A stretch of 64,000 nucleotides of DNA from Tyzzerella sp. (GTDB taxonomy: Bacteria; Bacillota; Clostridia; Lachnospirales; Anaerotignaceae): the NCBI GenBank assembly GCA_019415525.1, contig DXZA01000002.1, positions 107,766 through 171,765 on the forward strand, given 5' to 3'. Positions 1-7,788 of this stretch are shown piece after piece. The notes below the pieces were generated by a model that made no database searches, was not told the origin of the DNA, and saw nothing but the letters and a program-made list of their open reading frames with translations. The first letter of the stretch is position 1. Every line of letters starts with the position of its first letter. Made by a program: the position numbers and the translations under genes.

Positions 1-992
1 GTCATTGGGACCACTACAAAGATAATATGTATACAACAGTAATTGATGAACAGGACTTTGCTATTAAACCTATGAACTGTCCAGGTGGTATGCTTGTATA
101 CAAACAGAATATGCATTCATATAGAGACCTTCCATTAAGAGTTGGTGAAATCGGTCTTGTACACAGACATGAAAAATCAGGTGCTTTACATGGTCTTATG
201 CGTGTTCGTTGCTTCAATCAGGATGATGCTCATATATTTATGACAGAAGAACAGATTAAAGATGAAATAAGTGGTGTAATTAAACTTATTGACAGTGTTT
301 ATAGTCTTTTCGGTTTCAAATATCATATAGAACTTTCAACAAGACCAGAAGACAGTATGGGTTCTGATGAAGCTTGGGAAATAGCTACAAATGGTCTTAG
401 AGATGCCCTTAATGAAAATGGTATTGAATATGTTGTAAATGAAGGTGACGGTGCATTCTATGGACCAAAAATTGACTTCCATCTTGAAGACTCTCTCGGA
501 AGAACATGGCAGTGTGGTACAATACAGCTTGATATGCAGATGCCAGAAAGATTTGACCTTGAATATACAGCAGCAGACGGAACAAAGAAAAGACCTGTTA
601 TGATTCACAGAGTTTGCTTTGGTTCAATAGAAAGATTTATAGGTATATTAATTGAGCATTTTGCAGGACAGTTCCCAACATGGCTTGCACCTGTTCAGGT
701 TAAAGTTCTTCCTATATCTGAAAAATTTGAAGATTATGCAAAATCAGTTGCAGATAGACTTGATGCAGAAGGTATCAGAGTTGAAACTGATAACAGAGCT
801 GAAAAAATCGGATATAAAATCAGAGAAGCAAGAAATGAAAGAGTACCTTATATCATCGTTGTTGGTGAAAAAGATAAAGAAGCAGGAAAAGTTTCACTTC
901 GTTCAAGAGCAAATGGAGAAGAAGGACAGTTTGACCTTGAAGATGTTGTTGCAAGAGTTAAAGAAGAAATTAAAACAAGAGCAAATAACTAA
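1..992 (+). CDS. thrS: Threonyl-tRNA synthetase, C-terminal part (5' end outside window)
   Basis: Class II aminoacyl-tRNA synthetase that charges tRNA-Thr. The frame is open from base 3 and begins inside the catalytic core (HWDHYKDNMY), so about the first half of the protein (TGS, editing and early catalytic regions) lies outside the window. Visible are the NCPGGM loop whose Cys helps bind the catalytic zinc, motif 2 (HRHEKSGALHGLMR), motif 3 (GSIERFIGILIEHF) and, from about WLAPVQVKVLPI on, the anticodon-binding domain. A strong terminator follows directly. The order thrS then infC-rpmI-rplT is a common Firmicutes arrangement and supports the call. Confidence 0.97.
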   Translation, partial: HWDHYKDNMYTTVIDEQDFAIKPMNCPGGMLVYKQNMHSYRDLPLRVGEIGLVHRHEKSGALHGLMRVRCFNQDDAHIFMTEEQIKDEISGVIKLIDSVYSLFGFKYHIELSTRPEDSMGSDEAWEIATNGLRDALNENGIEYVVNEGDGAFYGPKIDFHLEDSLGRTWQCGTIQLDMQMPERFDLEYTAADGTKKRPVMIHRVCFGSIERFIGILIEHFAGQFPTWLAPVQVKVLPISEKFEDYAKSVADRLDAEGIRVETDNRAEKIGYKIREARNERVPYIIVVGEKDKEAGKVSLRSRANGEEGQFDLEDVVARVKEEIKTRANN

Positions 993-1000
993 TTATAATA

Positions 1001-1038
1001 AAAAAAGGTTAAAGACTTTTGAGTCTTTAACCTTTTTT
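1001..1038. terminator. Bidirectional terminator, thrS / small membrane protein
   Basis: Long inverted repeat with a TTTG loop (arms AAAGGTTAAAGACT and AGTCTTTAACCTTT), flanked by A and T runs on either side. It can end thrS on the plus strand and the convergent small gene on the minus strand. Confidence 0.9.
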
Positions 1039-1039
1039 G

Positions 1040-1348
1040 TTAATCTTTATATAATGGATAATTTCCTGTACCTTGCTTTAATTCTTTAATTTGACCAAAA
1101 CCATTAATTTCTATATCATACCATTTATCACCGTTAATTATTATATAACTATATTCGTTTAAAAATAAATCCTCCCGTTCAATCTGTTCGCTTATAACTT
1201 CTCCACCTCCAGATTGTTCAAGAGCTTTGTTTCTTGCTTCTGTACTGTCTATTCTAAAAATCATAATTCCTATAGAACCTATAAGTAAAAATATTATAAT
1301 TATAGCTGCAATAATAGCTAATATTAATTTTAATGATAATTTTTTCAT
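1040..1348 (-). CDS. Small membrane-anchored protein, PepSY-like
   Basis: A 102-residue protein with a basic N-terminus (MKKLSLK) and one long hydrophobic stretch (about residues 8-31), so probably an N-terminally anchored extracytoplasmic protein. The rest (EARNKALEQSGGGEV..., ending in YIIINGDKWYDIEINGFGQIKE) resembles a single PepSY repeat: a helix with an ALE pattern followed by strands reading 'Y..... G.. YDIEIN GFGQI'. PepSY domains are usually extracytoplasmic and are proposed to modulate peptidases. The start is supported by GAGGA upstream. It is convergent with thrS and shares its terminator. The fold assignment is a pattern judgement; no function is known. Confidence 0.7.
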   Translation of the reverse strand: MKKLSLKLILAIIAAIIIIFLLIGSIGIMIFRIDSTEARNKALEQSGGGEVISEQIEREDLFLNEYSYIIINGDKWYDIEINGFGQIKELKQGTGNYPLYKD

Positions 1349-1442
1349 ATATATTCCTCATTTACTTTTTGTTAATTTTATTATAAATTATTAATATTAA
1401 ATTAATATTAAAAAATATATTAAGTTAAATATAAAAATATTA

Positions 1443-1471
1443 TTGACACAAACATATAGTTGTGGTATACT
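1443..1471 (+). promoter_or_regulatory. Sigma-A promoter of infC-rpmI-rplT
   Basis: TTGACA at 1443-1448 and TATACT at 1466-1471, separated by 17 bases. It is an almost perfect vegetative promoter placed about 10 bases before the structured leader. Confidence 0.9.
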
Positions 1472-1479
1472 TTCTCAAG

Positions 1480-1612
1480 TAATAAAGAAGAAGTATCCAC
1501 TTCTCACCTTAAATGCATAGGTGTTTGGGTTAATACGTAGTTTAAAAACAGTACTTTTGTGCTGTGTTTTATGATGTATTTTCAGGTGGATAGACTTCTA
1601 TTCACTTTTTTT
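1480..1612 (+). ncRNA. L20-type leader with attenuator upstream of infC
   Basis: A 5' leader of about 130 nt between the promoter and infC. Internal hairpins include CACCT/AGGTG near 1505-1525 and ACAGTAC-TTTT-GTGCTGT near 1548. At the 3' end, GTGGATA (1586-1592) pairs with TATTCAC (1599-1605; one G-T pair) and is followed by a T run, forming a terminator. The same GTGGATA can instead pair perfectly with TATCCAC (1494-1500), which gives an antiterminator. Position and sequence style match the known Firmicutes L20 leader, in which ribosomal protein L20 represses its own operon. The family assignment is from memory of that leader; the alternative pairings are seen directly. Confidence 0.8.
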
Positions 1613-1644
1613 ATTGTTATATTATTTTGGGGAGGTGCTCGGCT

Positions 1645-2157
1645 ATTACAGAATTAATGATCAATGAGCAAATTAGAGACAAAGAAGTAAGACTTATCGA
1701 TGAGGAAGGAAATCAGCTTGGTATAGTTTCATCAAGAGATGCACAGAAAATTGCTGATGAAAGAAAATTAGACCTTGTTAAAATTGCACCAACTGCTAAA
1801 CCGCCGGTATGTCGTATTATGGATTACGGAAAATATAAATTTGACCAGGCGAAAAAAGAGAAGGAAGCAAGAAAAAAACAGAAAACTGTTGATGTTAAGG
1901 AATTGCGTTTGTCTCCAAGTATCGATACACACGACGTACAGGTTAAGGTTAAAAAAGCTATTGAATTCTTGAAAAATGGCGATAAGGTAAAAGTTAGTAT
2001 TCGTTTTAGAGGTCGTGAAATAGGACATTCAAAAACTGCTACTATTATTCTTGAAGATTTTGCTAAAGACATTTCAGAGTATGGAATAGTTGATAAACCA
2101 CCAAAAATGGAAGCAAAGAGCCTCGTTATGTTCCTTGCTCCTAAAAGTTCTAAATAA
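1645..2157 (+). CDS. infC: Translation initiation factor IF-3
   Basis: IF-3 binds the 30S subunit, checks the start codon and initiator tRNA and prevents premature 50S joining. The protein shows the N-terminal signature MINEQIRDKEVRLI, the linker YGKYKFDQAKKEKEARKKQK and a complete C-terminal domain ending MEAKSLVMFLAPK. The best-placed start is ATT at 1645, seven bases after GGGGAGGTG (1629-1637), giving (M)ITELMINEQIRDKEV. The first in-frame ATG, at 1657, lies 19 bases from the Shine-Dalgarno, too far. An upstream TTG at 1627 would read through the Shine-Dalgarno itself. A non-canonical ATT start is the classic IF-3 autoregulation device. First gene of infC-rpmI-rplT. Confidence 0.95.
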   Translation: MTELMINEQIRDKEVRLIDEEGNQLGIVSSRDAQKIADERKLDLVKIAPTAKPPVCRIMDYGKYKFDQAKKEKEARKKQKTVDVKELRLSPSIDTHDVQVKVKKAIEFLKNGDKVKVSIRFRGREIGHSKTATIILEDFAKDISEYGIVDKPPKMEAKSLVMFLAPKSSK

Positions 2158-2181
2158 GATAATCTAAGGAGGATATACATT

Positions 2182-2382
2182 ATGCCTAAATTAAAAACAA
2201 AAAAAGCTGCTGCAAAACGTTATAGAGTTACTGGAACAGGTAAAATTAAAAGAAATAAATCCAATACACAGCATATTCTCGGAAAGAAAACAACAAAGAG
2301 AAAAAGAAAATTAAGAAAAGCTACATTAGTTGATAAAACAGTTTCTAACAGCGTAAAGAAAAAATTATTACCTTACGCATAA
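2182..2382 (+). CDS. rpmI: 50S ribosomal protein L35
   Basis: A small, very basic 66-residue protein of the large ribosomal subunit. It begins MPKLKTKKAAAKRYRVTGTG and contains KRNKSNTQHILGKKTTKRKRKLRK, the characteristic L35 pattern; length is typical. AAGGAGG lies a few bases before the ATG. It sits 24 bases after infC and 35 before rplT, in the usual order, so it is very probably cotranscribed and controlled by the upstream leader. Confidence 0.97.
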   Translation: MPKLKTKKAAAKRYRVTGTGKIKRNKSNTQHILGKKTTKRKRKLRKATLVDKTVSNSVKKKLLPYA

Positions 2383-2417
2383 TTTTTCGGGAATAGTATA
2401 CAAGGAGGATTTTTGAA

Positions 2418-2774
2418 ATGGCAAGAGTTAAAGGAGCGTTAAACGCTAGAAAAAGACATAAAAAAGTTTTAAAATTAGCTAAAGGTTACCGTGGTGCAAG
2501 AAGCAAACAGTACAGAGTTGCAAAACAGTCTGTAATGAAAGCTATGGCTTATGCATTTGCTGGTAGAAAACAGACAAAGAGAGAATACAGAAGCCTTTGG
2601 ATAACAAGAATTAATGCAGCTGCTAGAATGAACAACATTTCTTACAGCAAATTAATGCACGGTTTAAAATTAGCAGACATCACAATCAACAGAAAGATGC
2701 TTGCTGACCTTGCTGTAAATGATACAGCAGCTTTCGCTAAATTAGCAGAAACAGCTAAAAGCAAATTAAACTAA
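2418..2774 (+). CDS. rplT: 50S ribosomal protein L20
   Basis: A 118-residue protein that binds 23S rRNA early in 50S assembly. It shows the conserved N-terminal tail ARVKGALNARKRHKKVLKLAKGYRG followed by the C-terminal domain (RSLWITRINAAAR, YSKLMHGLKLA). The Shine-Dalgarno is CAAGGAGG. Last gene of the operon, closed by a terminator at 2791-2822. In Firmicutes the L20 protein is also the repressor that binds the operon leader, which fits the attenuator upstream of infC. Confidence 0.97.
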   Translation: MARVKGALNARKRHKKVLKLAKGYRGARSKQYRVAKQSVMKAMAYAFAGRKQTKREYRSLWITRINAAARMNNISYSKLMHGLKLADITINRKMLADLAVNDTAAFAKLAETAKSKLN

Positions 2775-2790
2775 TTAATTAAATAAAATA

Positions 2791-2822
2791 AGAGGTTGTC
2801 TTTAATGACAGCCTCTTTTATT
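2791..2822 (+). terminator. Terminator of infC-rpmI-rplT
   Basis: Stem AGAGGTTGTC / GACAGCCTCT (one G-T pair) with loop TTTAAT, then TTTTATT. It overlaps the longest open frame of the next gene, which argues for that gene starting further downstream. Confidence 0.9.
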
Positions 2823-2840
2823 ATTATGGGGGGATTGAAA

Positions 2841-3752
2841 TTGATAGAAATATTGACAAGAGCATTAGGTTTTATAATTATTATAATTACAGGATATTTA
2901 TTTAAAAAAAGAGGTATTATAACATTATCAGAAAGTAAAGTTATTTCTAAAATAATAATGAACCTTACACTTCCAGCAGCTTTAGCCTCAGGGTTTCAAG
3001 GAGTAGTAATAAATAGTACGCTTGTAAGCATGATATTTCTTGGAATAGGAACAAATATTATAATGCTTTTTGTGGGTTTTATTTTTTCCAAAAGAAAAAG
3101 TTCTATGGATAAAGTATTTTATATGATAAATTCATCAAGTTATAATATAGGAAATTTTACAATTCCTTTTGCACAAGCTTTTTTTCCTTCTGCAACATTA
3201 GCAGCACTTTGTCTTTTTGATATGGGAAATGGTATAATGTGTCTTGGTATATCATTTGCTGTTGTTTCATTAATAGTTAATAAAAATAGTAAATTTTCAA
3301 TATCAAACTTTTTAAAAATTCTTTTTTCATCACCATCATTTATGACATATATAATTATGTTTATAATAACATCAATAGGTATTTATCTTCCAGATTCGGC
3401 TTATAGTATAATTAAATTATTTGGTAATGCAAATACATTTCTTGCTATGTTTTTAATAGGAATTATATTTGAGATAAATATTGATTTAGAAAATGCAAAA
3501 AAAATATTTAAAATAATCTTTATAAGATATATAGGTTCTATTGCTTTTGCTTGTATAATATTTTTTATATTGCCATTTAGCAAAGATATAAAAACAATAA
3601 TTACTATGGCTGTTTTTTCACCAATACTTAGTATAGCACCTATATATTGTCAAAGATTAGGTGGAGATTATTCCTTGGCAGGGGTTATAAATTCTTTGTG
3701 TATAGTTTGTAGTCTTATATCTATGACAACTATTTTAATATTATTTACATAA
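2841..3752 (+). CDS. AEC (auxin efflux carrier) family permease
   Basis: An integral membrane protein of about 304 residues with some ten hydrophobic segments in two sets of five, as in the AEC / BASS-like transporter fold. Telling stretches are GYLFKKRGIITLSESKVISKIIMNLTLPAAL near the start and SSSYNIGNFTIPFAQAFFP in the middle. Members export or import organic anions (for example malate) or auxin-like acids; the substrate here is not evident. TTG at 2841 is preferred: GGGGGG at 2828-2833 is correctly spaced, whereas earlier in-frame starts lie inside the rplT terminator. It stands alone between two terminators. Confidence 0.8.
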   Translation: MIEILTRALGFIIIIITGYLFKKRGIITLSESKVISKIIMNLTLPAALASGFQGVVINSTLVSMIFLGIGTNIIMLFVGFIFSKRKSSMDKVFYMINSSSYNIGNFTIPFAQAFFPSATLAALCLFDMGNGIMCLGISFAVVSLIVNKNSKFSISNFLKILFSSPSFMTYIIMFIITSIGIYLPDSAYSIIKLFGNANTFLAMFLIGIIFEINIDLENAKKIFKIIFIRYIGSIAFACIIFFILPFSKDIKTIITMAVFSPILSIAPIYCQRLGGDYSLAGVINSLCIVCSLISMTTILILFT

Positions 3753-3753
3753 A

Positions 3754-3785
3754 AAAAGTACAGATTAAAAATCTGTACTTTTAAT
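3754..3785. terminator. Bidirectional terminator, AEC permease / ddh
   Basis: AAGTACAGAT - TAAAA - ATCTGTACTT with A and T runs on both sides, between two convergent genes. Confidence 0.9.
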
Positions 3786-3790
3786 TTTTA

Positions 3791-4780
3791 TTAGAGTAAT
3801 TCTTTTCTTAATTCTTCTGCTGTTTTTGGAGAAAGAAGAGCTGGAGCTATATCAAATACTGATTTTGCACCACATTCACCGTTTTTAGCAAGTCTATAAG
3901 CAGCTCTTGCATAAGCAACAAGAACGCTTGATGTAAATTCAGGGTTTGAATCAAGTTTTAATGAATATTCTATTACATGGTGATTTTCACCGTTACCTGT
4001 TTTACCACTTCTTATAACAAATCCACCATGAGGCATTTTGCTATGTTTTTCATTAAGTTCTTCCTGTGAAATGAAGTTAACTGTTGTATCATAATCTGAG
4101 AAATAGTTAGGCATTTCTTTGATTGTTTTTTCAATAGCAGCTTTATCAGCACCTTCTTTTGCAACTACAAAACATTCACGAGTATGTTTTTCTCTTGTTG
4201 TAAGAGTAGGTTCTGAACCGCTTTTTGCAGCAGCCATAGCTTCTTCTGAAGGTATTGTATACTGTTTTCCATCCTGAACGCCTTCAACACGTCTTATAGC
4301 GTCTGAATGTCCCTGACTAATACCTTTTCCCCAGAATGTATAGTGGCTTCCTTCTGGAAGTATTGCTTCTGAATAAAGTCTGTTTATTGAGAACATACCA
4401 GGGTCCCAGCCAACTGATATAATTGATACATTATTTCCTTTTTTTGCAGCTGCATCAACAGCATCAAAATATTCAGGAATTTTTGCATGTGTATCGAAAC
4501 TATCTATTGTATTAAACATTTCTGCAAACTGAGGACCCATAACAGGAAGGTCTGTTGCTGAACCTCCGCAGAGAATCATTACATCAATATCATCTTTCAT
4601 AGATGCTGCATCATCAACATGAACAACTTTTACACCTTCTGTAAGAGTTTTTACAGTTTCAGGATTACGTCTTGTTAATACAGCAACAAGTTCTGTATCT
4701 GGATTTTGTTTTATTGCAAGTTCAACACCTCTACCAATGTTACCATATCCTGCAATACCAATTCTGATTTTTGAACTCAT
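3791..4780 (-). CDS. ddh: meso-Diaminopimelate dehydrogenase
   Basis: A 329-residue NADP-dependent oxidoreductase that reversibly aminates tetrahydrodipicolinate to meso-diaminopimelate in one step, for lysine and peptidoglycan. It has an N-terminal Rossmann fold (IRIGIAGYGNIGRGVE), the nucleotide-specificity region VLTRRNPET, and the substrate domain with SVGWDPGMFSINRL and WGKGISQGHSDAIRR, typical of the Corynebacterium-type enzyme. AAGGAGG precedes the ATG. Monocistronic, convergent with the AEC permease. It bypasses the succinylase, acetylase and aminotransferase routes; whether any of those also exist cannot be seen here. Confidence 0.95.
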   Translation of the reverse strand: MSSKIRIGIAGYGNIGRGVELAIKQNPDTELVAVLTRRNPETVKTLTEGVKVVHVDDAASMKDDIDVMILCGGSATDLPVMGPQFAEMFNTIDSFDTHAKIPEYFDAVDAAAKKGNNVSIISVGWDPGMFSINRLYSEAILPEGSHYTFWGKGISQGHSDAIRRVEGVQDGKQYTIPSEEAMAAAKSGSEPTLTTREKHTRECFVVAKEGADKAAIEKTIKEMPNYFSDYDTTVNFISQEELNEKHSKMPHGGFVIRSGKTGNGENHHVIEYSLKLDSNPEFTSSVLVAYARAAYRLAKNGECGAKSVFDIAPALLSPKTAEELRKELL

Positions 4781-5144
4781 AAAAAAACCTCCTTAAATTT
4801 AGTTTTGTGAGAACAGTATAACATTTTTTTTAAATTATATAAAGTAAATTTATCTTTACAATGATATACAATTTTTTTATATAGGGTATAATTATAAAAA
4901 AGGATATAATTTATATTATTATATAAAAATAAAAAAATAATAGTAAATTGTAAATTATTGGTGTTTTTATAACTTAATTTATTACAAATAATTTATAAAA
5001 GATAGTAATTTACTTTGTTTATATGCACAAAATCTGTTAAATCTATGTTAAAAATGTTGAATTTGTGTTTTGATAATGTTATGTTATTGTTGTTGAATTG
5101 TGGGGGATAATCAATAAAAGGAATATTTTGAGGAGGACAAATAC
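4781..5144. other. Divergent intergenic region, ddh / Na-Pi cotransporter
   Basis: 364 bases of very AT-rich DNA between two divergent genes. On the minus strand a TGTTATACT-like -10 element (about 4812-4820) would give ddh a leader of only some 30-40 nt. On the plus strand the only good signal is the GAGGAGG ribosome site before the cotransporter. I found no riboswitch, no repeat of note and no convincing open frame. Confidence 0.5.
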
Positions 5145-6824
5145 ATGTTAACGGATATTTTATTTCCCTTTGTAGGAGGTTTAGCACTTTTCATTTATGG
5201 TATGCAGATTATGGCACAGGGGCTTCAGAATGCTGCCGGTTCAAAAATGAAAAAAATGCTTGAAGTTCTTACTAAAAATAAGCTTATGGGAGTTCTTTTA
5301 GGTGCTTTTGTAACAGCTATAATACAGAGCTCTTCTGCTACAACAGTAATGGTTGTTGGTTTTGTTAATGCAGGGCTTATGAATCTTATGCAGGCTATGA
5401 GTGTTATTATGGGTGCTAATATTGGTACTACTGTAACAGGTTGGCTTGTATCAAGTGTTGAGTGGGCAGAATTTTTAAGTCCGTCTACAATGGCACCTAT
5501 TGTTGTAATGATTGGTGTTGTTGCACTTATAACAGCTAAGAAAAATAAACAGAAAGAAATTGCTTCAATACTTATAGGATTTGGTATTCTTTTTATAGGA
5601 ATTGATATGATGTCAGGTGCTGTAAAACCATTAAGAGATTCTGAAATATTCAGAACAGCGTTTATAACACTTGGTGCCAATCCACTTCTTGGTGTTCTTG
5701 CTGGTGCAGTTGTTACTGCTATAATCCAGAGTTCATCAGCTTCAGTTGGTATATTACAGACACTTGCAGTTGCAGGTCTTGTTCCATTTAATGCTGCTGT
5801 ATATGTAATTATGGGACAGAATATAGGTACTTGTATAACAGCTATGCTTTCAAGTATCGGTGCAAGCAGAAATGCTAAAAGTGCTGCTTATATGCATCTT
5901 CTTTTCAATATTATAGGTACAGTTATATTTAGTATATTATCTATTATATACTTTAAAATGATAAATCCAGCTCTTGGAGAGGAGCTTATAACAATAACAC
6001 AGATAAGTGTTGTTCATACATCATTTAATGTTGCTACAACAATACTTCTTTTCCCATTTAGTAACGGTATTATATATCTTGCTAAAAAACTTAATAAAGT
6101 TAAAGAAACAGAAGAAGAAAAAGTTATTGTACACCTTGATGATAGGGTTCTTGAAACACCTAGTGTTGCTGTACAGCTTGCAGTTAAAGAGGTTGTAAGA
6201 ATGGGTAATATAGCTCTTAAAAACCTTGATGCTTCTGTAAATTGTTTATATAACAAAAATCCTGATGAAATAGAACAGGTAATGAAAAGAGAAGAAAAAA
6301 TTGATAATATTTGTGATGGTATAAATCAGTATGTAGTTAAAATTTGTAGCAAACCAATAAGTGATATTGAAAATACTACTGCTACATCTCTTCTTCATCT
6401 TGTAGACGATATTGAAAGAATTGGTGACCATTGTGAAAATATTGCAGAAATAGCTTCTGAAATGCGTCAATCAAAGACATCATTCTCTAATACTGCAGAA
6501 CGTGAACTTAAAGAAATTGTTAAACATAGCTTTACAAGCTTTGCAGAAGCAATAAAAGCTTTTGAGAACTTTGATATTGAGGCTGCTAGAAATGTTGTAA
6601 GAGAAGAAGATATTGTTGATGAATTAAGAAATAAATTAAGAATAGCTCATATACAGCGTCTTGCTTCAAATGAATGTAGTGCTGAACCAGGAATATATTT
6701 CCTTGATATTCTTACAAACCTTGAGAGAATTTCAGACCATTCCCTTAATATAGCTCAGGTTGTTCTTAATGAAAACAGACAAATAAAACTTTATCATAGT
6801 GAAAATAAAGTAGAAGATAAATAA
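5145..6824 (+). CDS. Na/Pi-cotransporter family protein with PhoU-like tail
   Basis: A 559-residue membrane protein of the NptA/YjbB type. The two inverted Na/Pi-cotransporter repeats are clear: QSSSATTVMVVGF at residue 61 and QSSSASVGILQTL at residue 195, each followed by a GxNIGT motif (ANIGTTVTGW, QNIGTCITAM). About eight to nine membrane segments occupy residues 5-320. The C-terminal third (about 345-545) is soluble and helical, with PhoU-like repeats (LLHLVDDIERIGDHCENI and LTNLERISDHSLNI). Family members move phosphate with sodium, and the PhoU part may regulate this. It has a GAGGAGG ribosome site and its own terminator. Substrate is inferred from family only. Confidence 0.9.
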   Translation: MLTDILFPFVGGLALFIYGMQIMAQGLQNAAGSKMKKMLEVLTKNKLMGVLLGAFVTAIIQSSSATTVMVVGFVNAGLMNLMQAMSVIMGANIGTTVTGWLVSSVEWAEFLSPSTMAPIVVMIGVVALITAKKNKQKEIASILIGFGILFIGIDMMSGAVKPLRDSEIFRTAFITLGANPLLGVLAGAVVTAIIQSSSASVGILQTLAVAGLVPFNAAVYVIMGQNIGTCITAMLSSIGASRNAKSAAYMHLLFNIIGTVIFSILSIIYFKMINPALGEELITITQISVVHTSFNVATTILLFPFSNGIIYLAKKLNKVKETEEEKVIVHLDDRVLETPSVAVQLAVKEVVRMGNIALKNLDASVNCLYNKNPDEIEQVMKREEKIDNICDGINQYVVKICSKPISDIENTTATSLLHLVDDIERIGDHCENIAEIASEMRQSKTSFSNTAERELKEIVKHSFTSFAEAIKAFENFDIEAARNVVREEDIVDELRNKLRIAHIQRLASNECSAEPGIYFLDILTNLERISDHSLNIAQVVLNENRQIKLYHSENKVEDK

Positions 6825-6832
6825 TATAAGTA

Positions 6833-6866
6833 AAAAACGGTATATATTTTATACCGTTTTTTTATT
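6833..6866 (+). terminator. Terminator of the Na/Pi cotransporter
   Basis: AAAAACGGTATA - TATTT - TATACCGTTTTT followed by more T. Confidence 0.9.
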
Positions 6867-6938
6867 TATATAATAGACAAAAATATAATTTGTATGATAA
6901 ACTTAAAACCATCTTAAATTTATGAAGGGAGATAAAAA

Positions 6939-7772
6939 ATGAATAACTTTAACGGAAGTAATGAATATGTAGTTTCAGAGGACCTTATGAGAAGTGTTAA
7001 TATATCAATGGCACTTGAAAAACCTCTTTTAATAAAAGGTGAACCAGGAACAGGTAAAACAATGCTTGCTGATGCTATATCAAAAGCACTTGGTAAAAAA
7101 CTTGTAATATGGAATATAAAATCAACAACTAAAGCACAGGACGGACTTTATGTATATGATACTGTTCAAAGATTATATGATAGTCAGTTTGGTACTGAAG
7201 GTGTAAATGATATTAAAAAATATATTAAACTTGGAAAACTTGGAGAAGCTTTTAATAGTGATGAACAAGTTGTACTTCTTATTGATGAGATAGATAAAGC
7301 AGACCTTGAATTCCCTAATGACCTTTTATGGGAGCTTGATAAAATGGAATTTTATATTCCTGAAACAAAAGAAACTATAAAAGCAAAAGTAAGACCTATT
7401 GTAATTATAACATCAAATGCAGAAAAGGAACTTCCAGATGCATTTTTAAGAAGATGTATTTTCCACTATATAGAATTCCCAGATGCAGAAATGATGGCTG
7501 AAATTATTAAAGTACATTTTAATAATATAGATGAATATCTTCTTGAAAAAGTGCTTGAAGCATTCTATCTTATAAGAGATGTAAGAGATGTTCAGAAAAA
7601 ACCAAGTACATCAGAAGTAATAGACTGGATACAGGCACTTGCAATAAGTGGAATTGACCCTGATACAATAAAAGAAACAGTTCCTTTTGCAGGAGTACTT
7701 CTTAAAAAGAATGAAGACCTTGAGGCTGTAGAAAAGGCTAAAGAAAGAGGTTTTGCCCGTCCAAGATGGTAA
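6939..7772 (+). CDS. MoxR-type AAA+ ATPase
   Basis: A 277-residue AAA+ ATPase. Walker A is GEPGTGKT (residues 34-41), Walker B is VVLLIDEIDKAD (111-122), sensor 1 is IVIITSNAEKELPDAFLRRC with the arginine finger, followed by the helical lid. MoxR proteins act as chaperones that insert metals or assemble complexes, nearly always with a VWA partner. That partner is the next gene, 16 bases downstream, so the two form an operon. The Shine-Dalgarno is AAGGGAG. Which target this pair serves cannot be told: neighbours on both sides are separately transcribed. Confidence 0.9.
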   Translation: MNNFNGSNEYVVSEDLMRSVNISMALEKPLLIKGEPGTGKTMLADAISKALGKKLVIWNIKSTTKAQDGLYVYDTVQRLYDSQFGTEGVNDIKKYIKLGKLGEAFNSDEQVVLLIDEIDKADLEFPNDLLWELDKMEFYIPETKETIKAKVRPIVIITSNAEKELPDAFLRRCIFHYIEFPDAEMMAEIIKVHFNNIDEYLLEKVLEAFYLIRDVRDVQKKPSTSEVIDWIQALAISGIDPDTIKETVPFAGVLLKKNEDLEAVEKAKERGFARPRW

Positions 7773-7788
7773 GAAAGGCGGTATTTTT

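Noticed and set aside
4861..5000. Very AT-rich stretch as a replication origin
   Set aside because: No DnaA-box cluster and no dnaA/dnaN neighbourhood.
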